Assembly (NCBI GenBank): GCA_035315185.1
Contig: DATFYE010000002.1
Coordinates: forward strand, 15,001 to 79,000
DNA: 64,000 nucleotides
DNA from: JADGQN01 sp035315185
GTDB lineage: Bacteria; Desulfobacterota; Syntrophorhabdia; Syntrophorhabdales; WCHB1-27
Direction of reading: 5' to 3'
The position numbers were made by a program, and so were the translations under genes. Numbering within the stretch: the first letter of the stretch is position 1; the number at the start of each line of letters is the position of its first letter. The notes below the pieces were generated by a model. It made no database searches. It had not been told where the DNA came from and saw nothing but the letters and a program-made list of their open reading frames with translations. This document shows positions 1 through 9,033 of the stretch, one piece after another.

Positions 1-85
1 GACCGGATTGGCAGGGTATCCCAGGAGGACACCTGGAAATGGTGGCGGAAGTAATATGCAGCTTTGGAAAAAGCGCAAGAACTAA
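1..85 (+). other. Possible 3' end of an upstream coding region
   Basis: Two plus-strand frames are open from the window edge. One ends with TAA at 52-54 (tail ...TWKWWRK) and the other with TAA at 83-85 (tail ...QLWKKRKN). Either could be the C-terminus of a gene that lies mostly outside the window. Nothing in these short tails identifies a family, and I cannot choose between the frames. Confidence 0.25.
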
Positions 86-139
86 ATGAGTGTGGATGGT
101 TCTGTAGGGGACAGCAGAACATACGAAAGGGAGGAAATT

Positions 140-1150
140 ATGACACGCTTCTCGGCCTGTCTTGGCTCTTTCATCGTGGCGTCGTTTGTCATCTCCACTT
201 CTGTTCTTGCAGAGACCAGAACAGCTTCAGGAACGATCGCCCGTGTGGAAGAGACAGGTACGGCGGTTACATTCGTGACAGAGCTGGGTGAGACCGTGGT
301 GGCTGAATCACGCGGCAAAGCGACTGACGTGTATCGGAGGGAAAGGAAGATCGAGTTCAAGGATCTTAAACCCGGTGAGAAAATTTGGGTCATGTGGAGA
401 CCGGGCAAAAGGAACGTGATTGCCCTCCTCAAGACAGACCTGGACATCGCGAGAGAGACGGAAGCACTGAAGGAGAAGTTGGCCCGGGCGATCCGCATCC
501 TGAACATGGAGGGACTGGTGGCCTTCTCAGGCCACATCAGCGGCCGCGTCCCCGGTAGTCAGACATTTTTTATCCACCCCGTGAGCATGCCGCGAAGCGA
601 GGTCAAGCCGTCCGACATGTGCGAGGTAACACTTGACGGAAAGCAGATATCCGGCACGGAACGGGTGCCGGACGAAACCGATATCCACGCCGCCGTCTAC
701 CGCGCCAGGAAGGACGTAAGCTGCGTGCTTCACGTTCACCCTCACTACATCATTGTCCCGAGTCTCGTGGGAAAAGATCTCATTCCGGTAAGTGGCCACG
801 GTGCGATCTTCGGCGCTAAAGTGCCCGTGTTCCCCCATGCGGAAAAGATCGCTACCCCGCAGCTTGCCGATCAGATGGCGAAGGTCCTCGGGAATGATCG
901 GGCCGTTGTACTCAAGGGGCATGGCGCCGTGATCGCGGAAGGGACGGTTGAGTCCGTAATCACCGCTGCCCTCTACCTCGAAGAGAACGCGCAGCTTCTT
1001 GTAGACGCGATGTCGGTCGGCACCCCCATCCCGATGACGCCCGAGGAGCTGAAGGCTGCCGTCGATGAGACCTACCAGCCGACAAGCATCTTTAAGACTT
1101 GGGATTATTATATCCAGAAAGGCAAGACGAACGGTATTTTCTGGGATTAA
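140..1150 (+). CDS. Exported class II aldolase/adducin-family protein
   Basis: This 336-residue protein is a class II (zinc) aldolase/adducin relative, a family that cleaves or epimerises phosphosugars such as fuculose-1-P and ribulose-5-P. The start is chosen because GGGAGGAAATT sits just upstream of ATG 140 and the first ~22 residues (positive MTR, hydrophobic core, VLAE) form a signal peptide. Residues ~23-100 resemble a small beta-barrel. The aldolase domain follows, with FSGHISGRV, the metal-ligand motif HVHPH, SGHG, and KGHGAVIAEG. Family members are normally cytoplasmic, so a signal peptide and extra N-terminal domain are unusual. The substrate cannot be told. No partner gene lies beside it. 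Confidence 0.8.
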   Translation: MTRFSACLGSFIVASFVISTSVLAETRTASGTIARVEETGTAVTFVTELGETVVAESRGKATDVYRRERKIEFKDLKPGEKIWVMWRPGKRNVIALLKTDLDIARETEALKEKLARAIRILNMEGLVAFSGHISGRVPGSQTFFIHPVSMPRSEVKPSDMCEVTLDGKQISGTERVPDETDIHAAVYRARKDVSCVLHVHPHYIIVPSLVGKDLIPVSGHGAIFGAKVPVFPHAEKIATPQLADQMAKVLGNDRAVVLKGHGAVIAEGTVESVITAALYLEENAQLLVDAMSVGTPIPMTPEELKAAVDETYQPTSIFKTWDYYIQKGKTNGIFWD

Positions 1151-1452
1151 GTGAAGGCGCTCGGCTCGAATGCAAGAGACGACCGGCTCTCGGTGGGTCG
1201 CTGCGTTGTACTCCATTCTTAATTAGAGATCCCCAATGATCTCTGTCGGGAGTAGGAGACAGAGCTTGCCGGTCAATGCTGATGTTGCGTCCCCATACCC
1301 CGACAGAGATCAAGGCTCTTCACTCACACCGTCGAATAAACCTACCATTCCGCTTTGCAAAAAAAATCCGTGCCAGAAGTGCATCCTTGCGACGAGTGTC
1401 TGTCCTCGACACACCCCTTGGATTTTTGCCGCCTTGGGAAGGCGCCACAGCC
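1151..1452. other. Non-coding stretch with a long inverted repeat
   Basis: No credible gene is visible. The stretch carries a perfect 14-bp inverted repeat (TGATCTCTGTCGGG, 1237-1250; its complement at 1299-1312) separated by 48 bp. The short reading frames that begin inside the two arms encode the same MISVG by symmetry only and look spurious. Confidence 0.6.
1237..1312. repeat. Perfect 14-bp inverted repeat, 48-bp spacer
   Basis: The left arm 1237-1250 is exactly complementary to 1299-1312. The left arm can also form a smaller hairpin with nearby GACAGA (TCTGTC/GACAGA). There is no T-run after it, so it is not a standard terminator. It could be a small non-autonomous element or an operator/RNA structure between the aldolase gene and the convergent LuxR-type gene. 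Confidence 0.5.
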
Positions 1453-1656
1453 TCAAAGGACGCTGGCAAACTTAGCGAGCTGCACCCGTCTCTTGATACC
1501 CAACTTCTGGTAGATCTTCAGAAGATGGGCCTTTATGGTAGCCGGGCTGATCTGAAGACTGCGGGCCATTTCCTCAGTGGTCAAGCCTTCCACTGCCAGT
1601 AACACCACGTCTCTTTCCCGCTGACTGAGCAGTGCTGAAAGACTTTCGTTTTGCAC
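1453..1656 (-). CDS. Stand-alone LuxR/GerE-type helix-turn-helix protein (67 aa)
   Basis: Almost the whole protein is a LuxR C-terminal DNA-binding domain: SQRERDVVLLAVEGLTTEEM, then RSLQISPATIKAHL with the recognition helix, and KLGIKRRVQLAKF. The GTG start at 1656 is preceded by GGAGGG at a good distance, so it looks like an intact GerE-like mini-regulator and not just the end of a decayed receiver-HTH gene. No receiver or autoinducer domain is found upstream in any frame. Target genes are unknown. An alternative is a remnant of a longer regulator whose front is lost. Confidence 0.75.
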   Translation of the reverse strand: MQNESLSALLSQRERDVVLLAVEGLTTEEMARSLQISPATIKAHLLKIYQKLGIKRRVQLAKFASVL

Positions 1657-2401
1657 ATGACCCTCCGTGTACGTTGTCTCAGCTACACTGAGCCCTACCC
1701 TATGACGACATGCAGTCGTTCACTGTTTAAATGCAAAGTTTGCTATTTCATCTCAGGCCTGGGACTGCGAGATTCCGGCAGCCACGTTGCTCTCCCTGGT
1801 CGAGTAACCTTTCAAGTTACGTGCCGCGCTCTTCTGCACGATCAATTGATTGTATCTCCCGGCCGGGAAGGCGTTTATGCGGAAAGGCAAAAACCTTGGG
1901 AGGTCACTATGAATGGTTCTTCCTTCATATTGATCAGAAAAGGCGTAGGGTATGACCTTCGCGCTAACGTGATCTCTCGAGACTCTCGTTAATCTCGCCG
2001 GAGAGAACTTCCTGATCTGCAGTGGAACAGCCGTCGCCGTATGCGCCTTTCTGCCGGCAAGCTGCTGTCAGCTGTTCGTCCGCCACATTTGGGATACCCT
2101 TTCTGCTCCTTTCAACAAAACACGCCCCCGAGCGACGGTAAAACCCTGCACTCACTCCGGTCGGTGTGTAGGGAAAACCGTTCACAATCAGGTTCCCGGC
2201 ACCTACATTCTCATCCATCTACGGCATCTGTTACCATAGATCCGCTCAAACCGGGTGCCGGATTGCAAGGCTCCATGTAAACGTCATGCGGTGGCCTAAC
2301 CACCCGGCATGTTGTTTGCTTCCGTCTTGGTGGGCACGTAAAGTGCTACCATGGTGATTGGTAAGAGAGATCATTCACGATCAAGACATGAAGGAGTCCC
2401 T
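1657..2401. other. 745-bp stretch without a clear gene
   Basis: I find no recognisable protein. One tiny frame, 1909-1992 (27 codons, starting MNGSSFILIRKG), has GGGAGG five bases before its ATG and could be a micro-ORF, but there is no other support. A stem with GGTGG/CCACC arms (2284-2311) could be a hairpin; it lacks a T-run. Other open frames here have no domain, signal or ribosome-site support. Confidence 0.4.
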
Positions 2402-2647
2402 ATGTTAAGCATACATGCTACGACCCCCAATGAGCGCCTGTCCATCATAATTCGGCCCAGATGCCCAAAATGCAAGAAAGAATTCATGCTGAACCTGACG
2501 AATTATCTTCCGGGGAAGCATCATGCATGCTATGCTTGCGGCACGGTGACACCATTCGATACTGCACTGGCGGAAAAGGTTCAAACGCAGGCGAAGGGCC
2601 TTGAGACATTAATACAAGAAATATTTGAAAGTTTTCACTCTGATTGA
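2402..2647 (+). CDS. Small zinc-ribbon protein (81 aa)
   Basis: The ATG at 2402 is preceded by AAGGAG, so it is preferred to the earlier in-frame ATG at 2351, which has no ribosome site. The protein carries two CxxC knuckles (CPKC near residue 23 and CYAC near residue 43), giving a predicted four-cysteine zinc ribbon, followed by a charged C-terminal helix. I do not recognise a specific family. It lies 120 bp upstream of the sensor kinase, possibly in the same transcript. Confidence 0.65.
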   Translation: MLSIHATTPNERLSIIIRPRCPKCKKEFMLNLTNYLPGKHHACYACGTVTPFDTALAEKVQTQAKGLETLIQEIFESFHSD

Positions 2648-2767
2648 GGCATGTTGCGTCGCGTAAAAAAGAAAAACTCGGAAAGATGAGCTGCATCGAG
2701 GATTACTTGTCGACTGAAATATAGTAAGCTGTTCTGCTGACTGCGGAGCGGTAGGTCGACTAATCCA

Positions 2768-4213
2768 ATGAGACTGACATTCTTTTCTCGACTGACAATA
2801 GGCTACCTCACCATATTTGTCATTATGGGGGCGGTGAGTTCCTATTCACTCGTTAAACTCCACGAGTTACGCACCGGGACCGCCCAAATCATCAACGTTG
2901 ACCAGCGCATTCTGGACTTCAGGAAGAAACTTGCTGATTCCGTATTGTCTCAGATGGGGTATCAAAAGAAATACCTCATCACCAGAGATGAAACATTCCG
3001 CGAACAATTTGTCGCTGCTGAAGACGATTTCATCACGTATCTTACTGAAGCGCTTCGCATTGCCGACACTCCCACAAAAAAAGATTCCCTGAATCGGCTG
3101 CAGGCTGCTTATGGGCAGTATCGAGCTTTGCTGCAAGCTGACATGAACTCGGTCAAGAGCAACCGATCCAACGCGGAAATGCTGCATCGGCAAGAAAAGG
3201 AAAGGCTGATTGAGAGGATCCTGGAAGAATTAAAGATACTGGAGGCGTCCTCGTATCAGGACATCTATGTGCGGATGAGTGATCTGAGCGAGGCCGGCAG
3301 TTCCGCACGGAGACTGTCGATCTTAATGTTCGGCATTGCCGTTGTTCTGGTTATCGGTACCTCCTTCTTCACGACCCGGAGTATAACGAAGCCTCTGATG
3401 GTTTTGATCGAGAAGACGAAGGAAGTTTCCCAGGGCATCTTCAAAGGTGATCTTGACATACCCTCGTCTCCAGAAATTTCTGAACTGACAAGCGCTTTTA
3501 ACACGATGTGCGACAAATTGAAACGTGTAGAAACTATGAAATCCGAATTTTTTTCCAGTATGTCTCACGAGCTGCGAACCCCGCTCACCTCGATAAAGGA
3601 AGGAATAGGGCTTCTTCAGGATGGGGTGGGCGGTTCAATGAGCGAGAAGCAGAAGAGGCTTCTCATTATACTCTCGGAGGAGACGCATCGGCTCATCGGC
3701 CTCGTGAACTCCATGCTCGACCTGTCCAAAATGGAAGAAGGCATGATGACGTACAATTTCCATCACGAAGAACTCACTCCTCTTATCAAGAGAGTCATTA
3801 CGGAGACAGGCCCGCTCATGGAGGGGAAAAGGATCACCCTCCAGACAGAGATCGGTGAAGGCCTTCCTTCCTTGAGGCTGGACCGCGAGAGAATACTCCA
3901 GGTCTTGCGAAACTTGATCAGCAATGCTGTGAAGTTCACACCCGAAGGCGGGGCAATCCGGATATCGTCCCACATCAAAAATGGAGGGGTGGAGTTTTCC
4001 GTGACAGATACGGGTCCGGGGATTCCGAAAGAAAACCTGAAGGCTATCTTTGAGAAATTTCACCAACTTCCCGTCAAGACTTCGGCATGGATGAAGGGCA
4101 CAGGCTTGGGTCTGGCGATCGTGAAGCACATCGTAGCGGCGCATGGAGGTAACGTATGGGCAGAAAGCGAACCGGGACAGGGAAGTACGTTTACTGTTGT
4201 ATTGCCGTCCTGA
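2768..4213 (+). CDS. Sensor histidine kinase, QseE/GlrK type
   Basis: A 481-residue inner-membrane kinase. An N-terminal membrane segment (~8-28), a periplasmic helical sensor (~30-185) and a second membrane segment (~186-203, FGIAVVLVIGTSFF) lead into HAMP and a HisKA domain with the phospho-acceptor H267 in SHELRTPL. The ATPase domain shows N-box NLISNAVKF, G1 DTGPGIP and G2 GTGLGLAIV. The two genes that follow are a lipoprotein and a sigma54 response regulator, the order seen in enterobacterial qseE(glrK)-qseG-qseF(glrR), so this is presumably the cognate kinase. The stimulus is unknown. Confidence 0.85.
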   Translation: MRLTFFSRLTIGYLTIFVIMGAVSSYSLVKLHELRTGTAQIINVDQRILDFRKKLADSVLSQMGYQKKYLITRDETFREQFVAAEDDFITYLTEALRIADTPTKKDSLNRLQAAYGQYRALLQADMNSVKSNRSNAEMLHRQEKERLIERILEELKILEASSYQDIYVRMSDLSEAGSSARRLSILMFGIAVVLVIGTSFFTTRSITKPLMVLIEKTKEVSQGIFKGDLDIPSSPEISELTSAFNTMCDKLKRVETMKSEFFSSMSHELRTPLTSIKEGIGLLQDGVGGSMSEKQKRLLIILSEETHRLIGLVNSMLDLSKMEEGMMTYNFHHEELTPLIKRVITETGPLMEGKRITLQTEIGEGLPSLRLDRERILQVLRNLISNAVKFTPEGGAIRISSHIKNGGVEFSVTDTGPGIPKENLKAIFEKFHQLPVKTSAWMKGTGLGLAIVKHIVAAHGGNVWAESEPGQGSTFTVVLPS

Positions 4214-4683
4214 CCTGTCTCTTGCTCTCGCAGTGTGCTGATCTGGACAGATCGCCACTAGTTCAGAAGTTGTCGCCCCAGGACGAATCCCGCGAGCATC
4301 TCATTCGGGCGCAGGAACTGCTTCAACGGGGCGACTACGGCACAGCCCTGCAAGAAAACCAGAAGGTCTTGTCCCTCTCCGCCGGCAATCCCCTTGCAGA
4401 TGAGGCGCTGTACAACATGGCACTGATTTATGCCCATCCTGGCAATCCCAAGAGAGATTACGGCAGATCGATTGCTGCGCTCAAGACGCTCATCAAGGAG
4501 TACCCGGAGAGCGCCTGGACTGAACAAGCGAAAGTCTGGCTGCAGGTCATGCAGGAAAGTGAAAATGCCAGACGGGTAGCGGCTTCCGTTACACAGGAGA
4601 ATGACAAGCTCAAACGGATCATTGAGGAATCAAGGAAAGTGGATATGGAAATCGAGGAAATGAAGAAAGAGAAAGCGAGGTAA
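4156..4683 (+). CDS. QseG-like TPR lipoprotein of the kinase-regulator cassette
   Basis: A 175-residue lipoprotein: signal peptide with hydrophobic core and lipobox LLSQC (Cys ~27), then tetratricopeptide-like helices (REHLIRAQELLQRGDYGTAL; LADEALYNMALIY) and a charged coiled-coil tail. It overlaps the kinase gene by 58 bp; its start is supported by GGAGGTAACGT immediately before ATG 4156, inside the kinase coding region. Position between kinase and sigma54 regulator matches QseG/YfhG, an outer-membrane lipoprotein that contacts the kinase in enterobacteria. Function here is inferred from synteny; sequence alone shows only the lipoprotein and TPR character. Confidence 0.75.
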   Translation: MGRKRTGTGKYVYCCIAVLTCLLLSQCADLDRSPLVQKLSPQDESREHLIRAQELLQRGDYGTALQENQKVLSLSAGNPLADEALYNMALIYAHPGNPKRDYGRSIAALKTLIKEYPESAWTEQAKVWLQVMQESENARRVAASVTQENDKLKRIIEESRKVDMEIEEMKKEKAR

Positions 4684-4692
4684 AGAACCCTT

Positions 4693-6063
4693 ATGCCGTC
4701 AGGAAAGATCCTGGTTGTGGATGACGATCGGAACCTTGTTGCGCTGATTCAGATGAGGCTCGAAGCAGCGGGATATGAGGTTATTGCAGCCTTTGATGAG
4801 CTTGAGGCAGTCGAACGGGCGAAAGAGCAGGTCCTGGATCTCTCCATCGTTGATCTTCAGCTTGTACAGAAGGATGGCATCTCATTAATGGAGGACCTGC
4901 ATCGGATCACTCCCCAGATGCCGGTGATCATCCTCACCGCTTACGGAAGCATCGAAAGCGCCGTGGAGGCAATGAAACGGGGCGCGTATAGCTATGTTAC
5001 CAAGCCGTTTGAACCGCAAGACCTTCTCTTCCAAATCGAGAAGTCCTTGGAGAATTCCCGGCTCTCCTCCGAAATCGAACGACTGCAGGGGCTTTTGGAA
5101 GAAAAATATAGCTTTTCCGGTATCATAACCAGAAGCAGCAAAATGCGGAAGGTCATGGAAGCAGTTTCCCGCGTGGCCCGAGCAGAATCCACGGTCCTGC
5201 TTCTCGGAGAAAGCGGTACAGGAAAGGATTTGATTGCCAAGGCGATCCATCTGGCCAGCGCCAGAAAAGGAAACCCCTTCGTTGCCGTCAACTGTGCCGC
5301 ATTGCCGGAACCGTTATTGGAGAGCAGCCTTTTCGGACACGAAAGGGGGGCATTTACCGGCGCCATCCGGAGCGCAAAGGGCCTGTTCCTGCAGGCTCAC
5401 CAAGGAACCATTTTTTTGGACGAAATTGCAGATATGCCCTTATCGCTTCAAGGGAAGGTCCTGCGCGTGCTTCAGGAGAAACATTTCTACCCTGTGGGCA
5501 GTGAGAAACTGACCGAAGTTGATGTGAGGATCATTGCCGCCACCAATAAGAATCTTGAAGAGCAGGTGAAGCAGGGGCTCTTCCGGGAAGACCTTTACTA
5601 CAGGGTTCATGTCATTCCCATCTATTTACCTTCACTCAGGGAAAGAAAAGAAGACATCCCGCCCCTAGTCGACCATTTCTTAGGGATCTTCAGCCAGCAG
5701 ACAAAAAAAGCCCTCAAAGGAGTTACCCCCGAAGCCATGCAAAAGCTCATGCTCTACGATTGGCCGGGAAACGTGCGGGAGCTGGAGAATGTAATCGAAT
5801 ATTCCGTGGCCATGAGTGACAAGGATTTTATCACAGAGGATCTGATTCTCAGAACAAGGGGGGGGGCCGTAACGCAGACGCATGTACAGCCCCTGAAAAA
5901 AGCCAGAGATGCCTTTGAGAAGAGCTATCTCATCTACCTTCTCGAACTCTCCAAGGGGAAGGTCACTGAAGCAGCACGACTCGCCGGCAAATACAGGGCA
6001 GACCTCTACCTTCTTCTGAAGAAGCATAATCTGAATCCCGACAATTTCAAAAAAACGCCATAA
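4693..6063 (+). CDS. Sigma54-dependent response regulator, QseF/GlrR (NtrC) type
   Basis: A 456-residue NtrC-family activator. The receiver domain (1-120) has the acidic pocket VVDDD, phospho-acceptor D54, T in ILTAYGS and K in VTKPF. The AAA+ domain (~135-375) has Walker A GESGTGKD, the intact sigma54-contact loop GAFTGA (219-224), Walker B GTIFLDEIADM and the arginine-finger region. A Fis-type HTH ends the protein (VTEAARLAGKYRADLYLLLKKH). It should open sigma54 promoters when phosphorylated by the upstream kinase. The gene starts 9 bp after the lipoprotein gene. A sigma54-like promoter is present at 12953-12968, but no link to this regulator is shown. Confidence 0.9.
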   Translation: MPSGKILVVDDDRNLVALIQMRLEAAGYEVIAAFDELEAVERAKEQVLDLSIVDLQLVQKDGISLMEDLHRITPQMPVIILTAYGSIESAVEAMKRGAYSYVTKPFEPQDLLFQIEKSLENSRLSSEIERLQGLLEEKYSFSGIITRSSKMRKVMEAVSRVARAESTVLLLGESGTGKDLIAKAIHLASARKGNPFVAVNCAALPEPLLESSLFGHERGAFTGAIRSAKGLFLQAHQGTIFLDEIADMPLSLQGKVLRVLQEKHFYPVGSEKLTEVDVRIIAATNKNLEEQVKQGLFREDLYYRVHVIPIYLPSLRERKEDIPPLVDHFLGIFSQQTKKALKGVTPEAMQKLMLYDWPGNVRELENVIEYSVAMSDKDFITEDLILRTRGGAVTQTHVQPLKKARDAFEKSYLIYLLELSKGKVTEAARLAGKYRADLYLLLKKHNLNPDNFKKTP

Positions 6064-6327
6064 CGTGTAGGGAATTTCTGCACTCTTTCCTGCTGATCTG
6101 TAGGGAAACCCATTCGTTTTTTGTTTCGTAACTGAGGGCGACGGCGTGATCTGCCTTACTGGTGAGCCTTTAGTGGTTGAGGCCCTATTAGGCATAACCC
6201 CTGCAGGTAGCTGCCATGAGAATTCAAGGTTGATTAGATCGAGAAACGGAAACGACCTACGGCATCAGCAATCAACTGTTCACCAGACCTAGGCCATATG
6301 GTTTAATACCAAAGACCTAATTCTTGA

Positions 6328-6358
6328 TTGACAAGATGGAGCACGGAGGCGGTATAAT
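6328..6358 (+). promoter_or_regulatory. Sigma70-type promoter for the hybrid kinase
   Basis: Perfect -35 TTGACA (6328-6333) and perfect -10 TATAAT (6353-6358) with a 19-bp spacer, slightly long. About 80 bp upstream of the kinase start, correctly oriented. Confidence 0.55.
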
Positions 6359-6403
6359 GGTAAGACAGCGTATTAAGGATAAATACACACTTCACCATAA
6401 AGG

Positions 6404-6422
6404 GTGACCGCGCCGCGGTCAC
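6404..6422 (+). promoter_or_regulatory. GC-rich hairpin in the hybrid-kinase leader
   Basis: GTGACCGC and GCGGTCAC form a perfect 8-bp stem with a 3-base loop, 24 bp before the first ATG. No T-run follows, so a leader structure or operator is more likely than a terminator. Confidence 0.35.
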
Positions 6423-6446
6423 GCCGGGGTAGTCCCCGTTACAGCA

Positions 6447-9017
6447 GTGCACGGTATGCTTATGATCCGCATCTTTCCCAGGAAATTTGGCTCTCGCCTC
6501 CTCCTGATGACCCTCTTCACCGGGCTGATCCCCGTCGTCATTTTCAACCTCTTGATCCAAACATCCGGTGACCACTTCAAGAACGAAATCAACCAGACGG
6601 TCCAGTCAGGGCGTGACCAGGAGTGGAGGCGGAGTGAGGCCCTTCTCAGGTTACAGGGAGAGGAACAGATCCGCGCAAAAGCAATGGACGTGGCCGTGCA
6701 GCTCAACCTCGTGCTCCGGAGTGTACCTTGGATGACGTTGCAAGACCTCCGGAAGGATAGAAAGTTCCACGAAGTCGCTGTCCAACATGTGGGGCGGACA
6801 GGGTACACAACGCTCTACGAGACAAGAACTGGTATCAGCCGTTTTCATCGGGACCGGAAGTACGAGAACGTGAACCTCCGCCGGTTCTCAAAGAGCCTCC
6901 CGGCATTCTGGGCAATAGTGAGGAAAAGCCTCAAAGGCAACATCGCCAGCGGGTATTACGATTGGAAAGAGCCGGACGGGAGCGTTCGCCAGAAGTACAT
7001 GTATGCGATTCCTCTCTCGGTGCGAACTGATGATGGTGTTCGTCTGACCGTCGCGGCAACTGCGTACGTGGATGAATTCACGCAGGCCATCCGTGAGGCT
7101 GAAGGTATGCATCGCGATACGACGCGGCTTCTCATGAGTACGGTTAGCACCTCCATACAGGCCTTCCGGAAGACGGGCCTGGTCGGTATGGGTCTTGGAA
7201 TCGTCGTCGCATCCTTCCTTGCTCTCTGCGTGGGCAGCTACTTCTCCAAGACTATCGGTCGCCTCCGGGATGCGACGAGTCGGATCAACGCTGGTGATTA
7301 CGCCGTCAGGGTGCGTTCAACGATGTCAGGAGAGATGGGGACGCTTGTTGCTGACTTCAACACCATGGTGGCTCAACTGGAAGCAACAACGGTATCAAAA
7401 CAGCGTCTGGAGGAGAGCGAAGAAAAGCTCAGGCAGACCAATGCAGAACTGGAGCAGCGCGTCACGGAGAGAACTGTCAAACTTAGCGAAAGTGAGCAGA
7501 GGTATCGGGAGCTGGTAGAACTGCTACCGGAAGTGGTTTTCGAGACGGACCTAGATGAACTCTACACGTACGCGAACCGGCAAGCCCTGGAAATGTTCGG
7601 GTATACCGCTGAAGAGCTCCGCGCAGGCATCCACATAGAGGATGTGGTGCCTCCGAGAGATTACACGAGGATTACAGAGAATGCACGAAGGATATTGGAC
7701 GGTGAGGTGCGTCATGGAGATGAGTACACGGTGAGACGAAAGGACGGGAGTGAGTTTCCCGTCTTCATTCGGGCAACTAGAATCGAGCAGGATGGCAAGA
7801 TTGTCGGTTTACGGGGCATTGCCATTGACTTGACGGAATCGAGAAAGGCAGAGGCAGCGAGATTGCGTTTGGAGGAACACGTCAGGCACGCCCAGAAGAT
7901 GGAAGCAATGGGCACGCTGGCGGGCGGTATTGCTCATGATTTCAACAATATCCTTGCAGCCATGCTCGGCAACGCAGAACTTGCTCTGGATGATATCCCC
8001 AACGATTCAGCCGCTCACCGTAGTGTGGGGCAGGTGGTTAAAACAGGGTTACGAGGAAGGGACCTCGTGAGGCAGATCCTCGCCTTCAGCCGCAGGTCCG
8101 AAGGCAATTACACGCCAGTAACATTGGGGCAGCTCGTGAGGGAAACGTTCACGATGCTCAAAGCTTCGCTGCCAAGCAGCGTCATGATGCACCTTGACGT
8201 CGCCGTTGAGAACGATACGATTTCTGCCGACCCGTCGCAGATGCAGCAAGTGCTCATCAATCTTTGTACCAACGCGGCATACGCCATGCGGGAGACAGGG
8301 GGGAAGCTTGAGGTTTCTCTCCGGAACATTACCCTGAGCGCAGAAGATTTTCTGCCTGAAACAGACATGTCCCCCGGCGACTACGTGGTAATGACGGTAC
8401 GGGACACAGGATGCGGCATGGACGATACAGTTAAGGCGCGCATATTTGAGCCCTTCTTCACTACCAAGCCGCCTGAAGAAGGGACCGGGCTTGGACTTTC
8501 AGTCGTCTACGGGATTGTGAAAAGCCACAAGGGGCGTATCGTCGTTTTCAGCGAGCCGGGCAAGGGCTCGGTCTTCAGGGTTTTCCTCCCGCAAGTGAGG
8601 CCGTCGGGCTCACTCGGGCAAGAAGCCGCTGAGCCTGTGCCCCACGGGACTGAGCGCATCCTGTTCGTTGACGACGACGAAGCCTTGGTTGAGACGGGAA
8701 GGACCGCAATGGAACGTCTCGGGTATAGCGTGGCCGCTTATGCCGATGCGGCCCAAGCGCTCCAAGAATTCGCAGATCATCCTGATCAGTATGATTTGGT
8801 TATTACTGACCAGACGATGCCTAAGATGACCGGCCTCACTCTCGCCGAGAGGCTCTTGGACATACGGTCCGATATTCCAATCATACTCTGCACCGGCCAC
8901 AGTGAGACCGCATCACCCCAGAAGGCGAAAGAAGTCGGCATCCGTGCGTTCGTGATGAAACCTGTGATGAAGAAGGAGCTGGCAGAAACGTTGCGGCGGG
9001 TATTGGACAACCGTTAG
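6447..9017 (+). CDS. Membrane hybrid sensor kinase (Cache-like/HAMP/PAS/HisKA/REC)
   Basis: An 856-residue hybrid kinase. Order: membrane segment (~12-32), large periplasmic sensor (~35-235, Cache-like), membrane segment (~243-265), HAMP, coiled coil, PAS domain (~355-470, starting ESEQRYRELVELLPEVV), HisKA with H497 in GGIAHDFNN, ATPase domain (DTGCGMD; GTGLGLSVVYG), and a C-terminal receiver with D788 in VITDQTMP. The class resembles stand-alone hybrid kinases of deltaproteobacteria. The start could be any of ATG 6447, 6456 or 6462; none has a good ribosome site. No output partner is adjacent. Confidence 0.85.
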   Translation: MHGMLMIRIFPRKFGSRLLLMTLFTGLIPVVIFNLLIQTSGDHFKNEINQTVQSGRDQEWRRSEALLRLQGEEQIRAKAMDVAVQLNLVLRSVPWMTLQDLRKDRKFHEVAVQHVGRTGYTTLYETRTGISRFHRDRKYENVNLRRFSKSLPAFWAIVRKSLKGNIASGYYDWKEPDGSVRQKYMYAIPLSVRTDDGVRLTVAATAYVDEFTQAIREAEGMHRDTTRLLMSTVSTSIQAFRKTGLVGMGLGIVVASFLALCVGSYFSKTIGRLRDATSRINAGDYAVRVRSTMSGEMGTLVADFNTMVAQLEATTVSKQRLEESEEKLRQTNAELEQRVTERTVKLSESEQRYRELVELLPEVVFETDLDELYTYANRQALEMFGYTAEELRAGIHIEDVVPPRDYTRITENARRILDGEVRHGDEYTVRRKDGSEFPVFIRATRIEQDGKIVGLRGIAIDLTESRKAEAARLRLEEHVRHAQKMEAMGTLAGGIAHDFNNILAAMLGNAELALDDIPNDSAAHRSVGQVVKTGLRGRDLVRQILAFSRRSEGNYTPVTLGQLVRETFTMLKASLPSSVMMHLDVAVENDTISADPSQMQQVLINLCTNAAYAMRETGGKLEVSLRNITLSAEDFLPETDMSPGDYVVMTVRDTGCGMDDTVKARIFEPFFTTKPPEEGTGLGLSVVYGIVKSHKGRIVVFSEPGKGSVFRVFLPQVRPSGSLGQEAAEPVPHGTERILFVDDDEALVETGRTAMERLGYSVAAYADAAQALQEFADHPDQYDLVITDQTMPKMTGLTLAERLLDIRSDIPIILCTGHSETASPQKAKEVGIRAFVMKPVMKKELAETLRRVLDNR

Positions 9018-9033
9018 TGCTCTCTCTGCTGCA

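Larger units (their letters stand above)
6064..6446. other. Intergenic region with promoter and hairpin
   Basis: No gene is seen. The right half contains a strong sigma70-type promoter (6328-6358) and a GC-rich stem (6404-6422) directly before the hybrid-kinase gene. The left half shows nothing I can assign. Confidence 0.5.

Noticed and set aside
1236..1475. Two short frames on opposite strands, both starting MISVG
   Set aside because: The identity comes from the inverted repeat; no ribosome site, domain or sensible composition.
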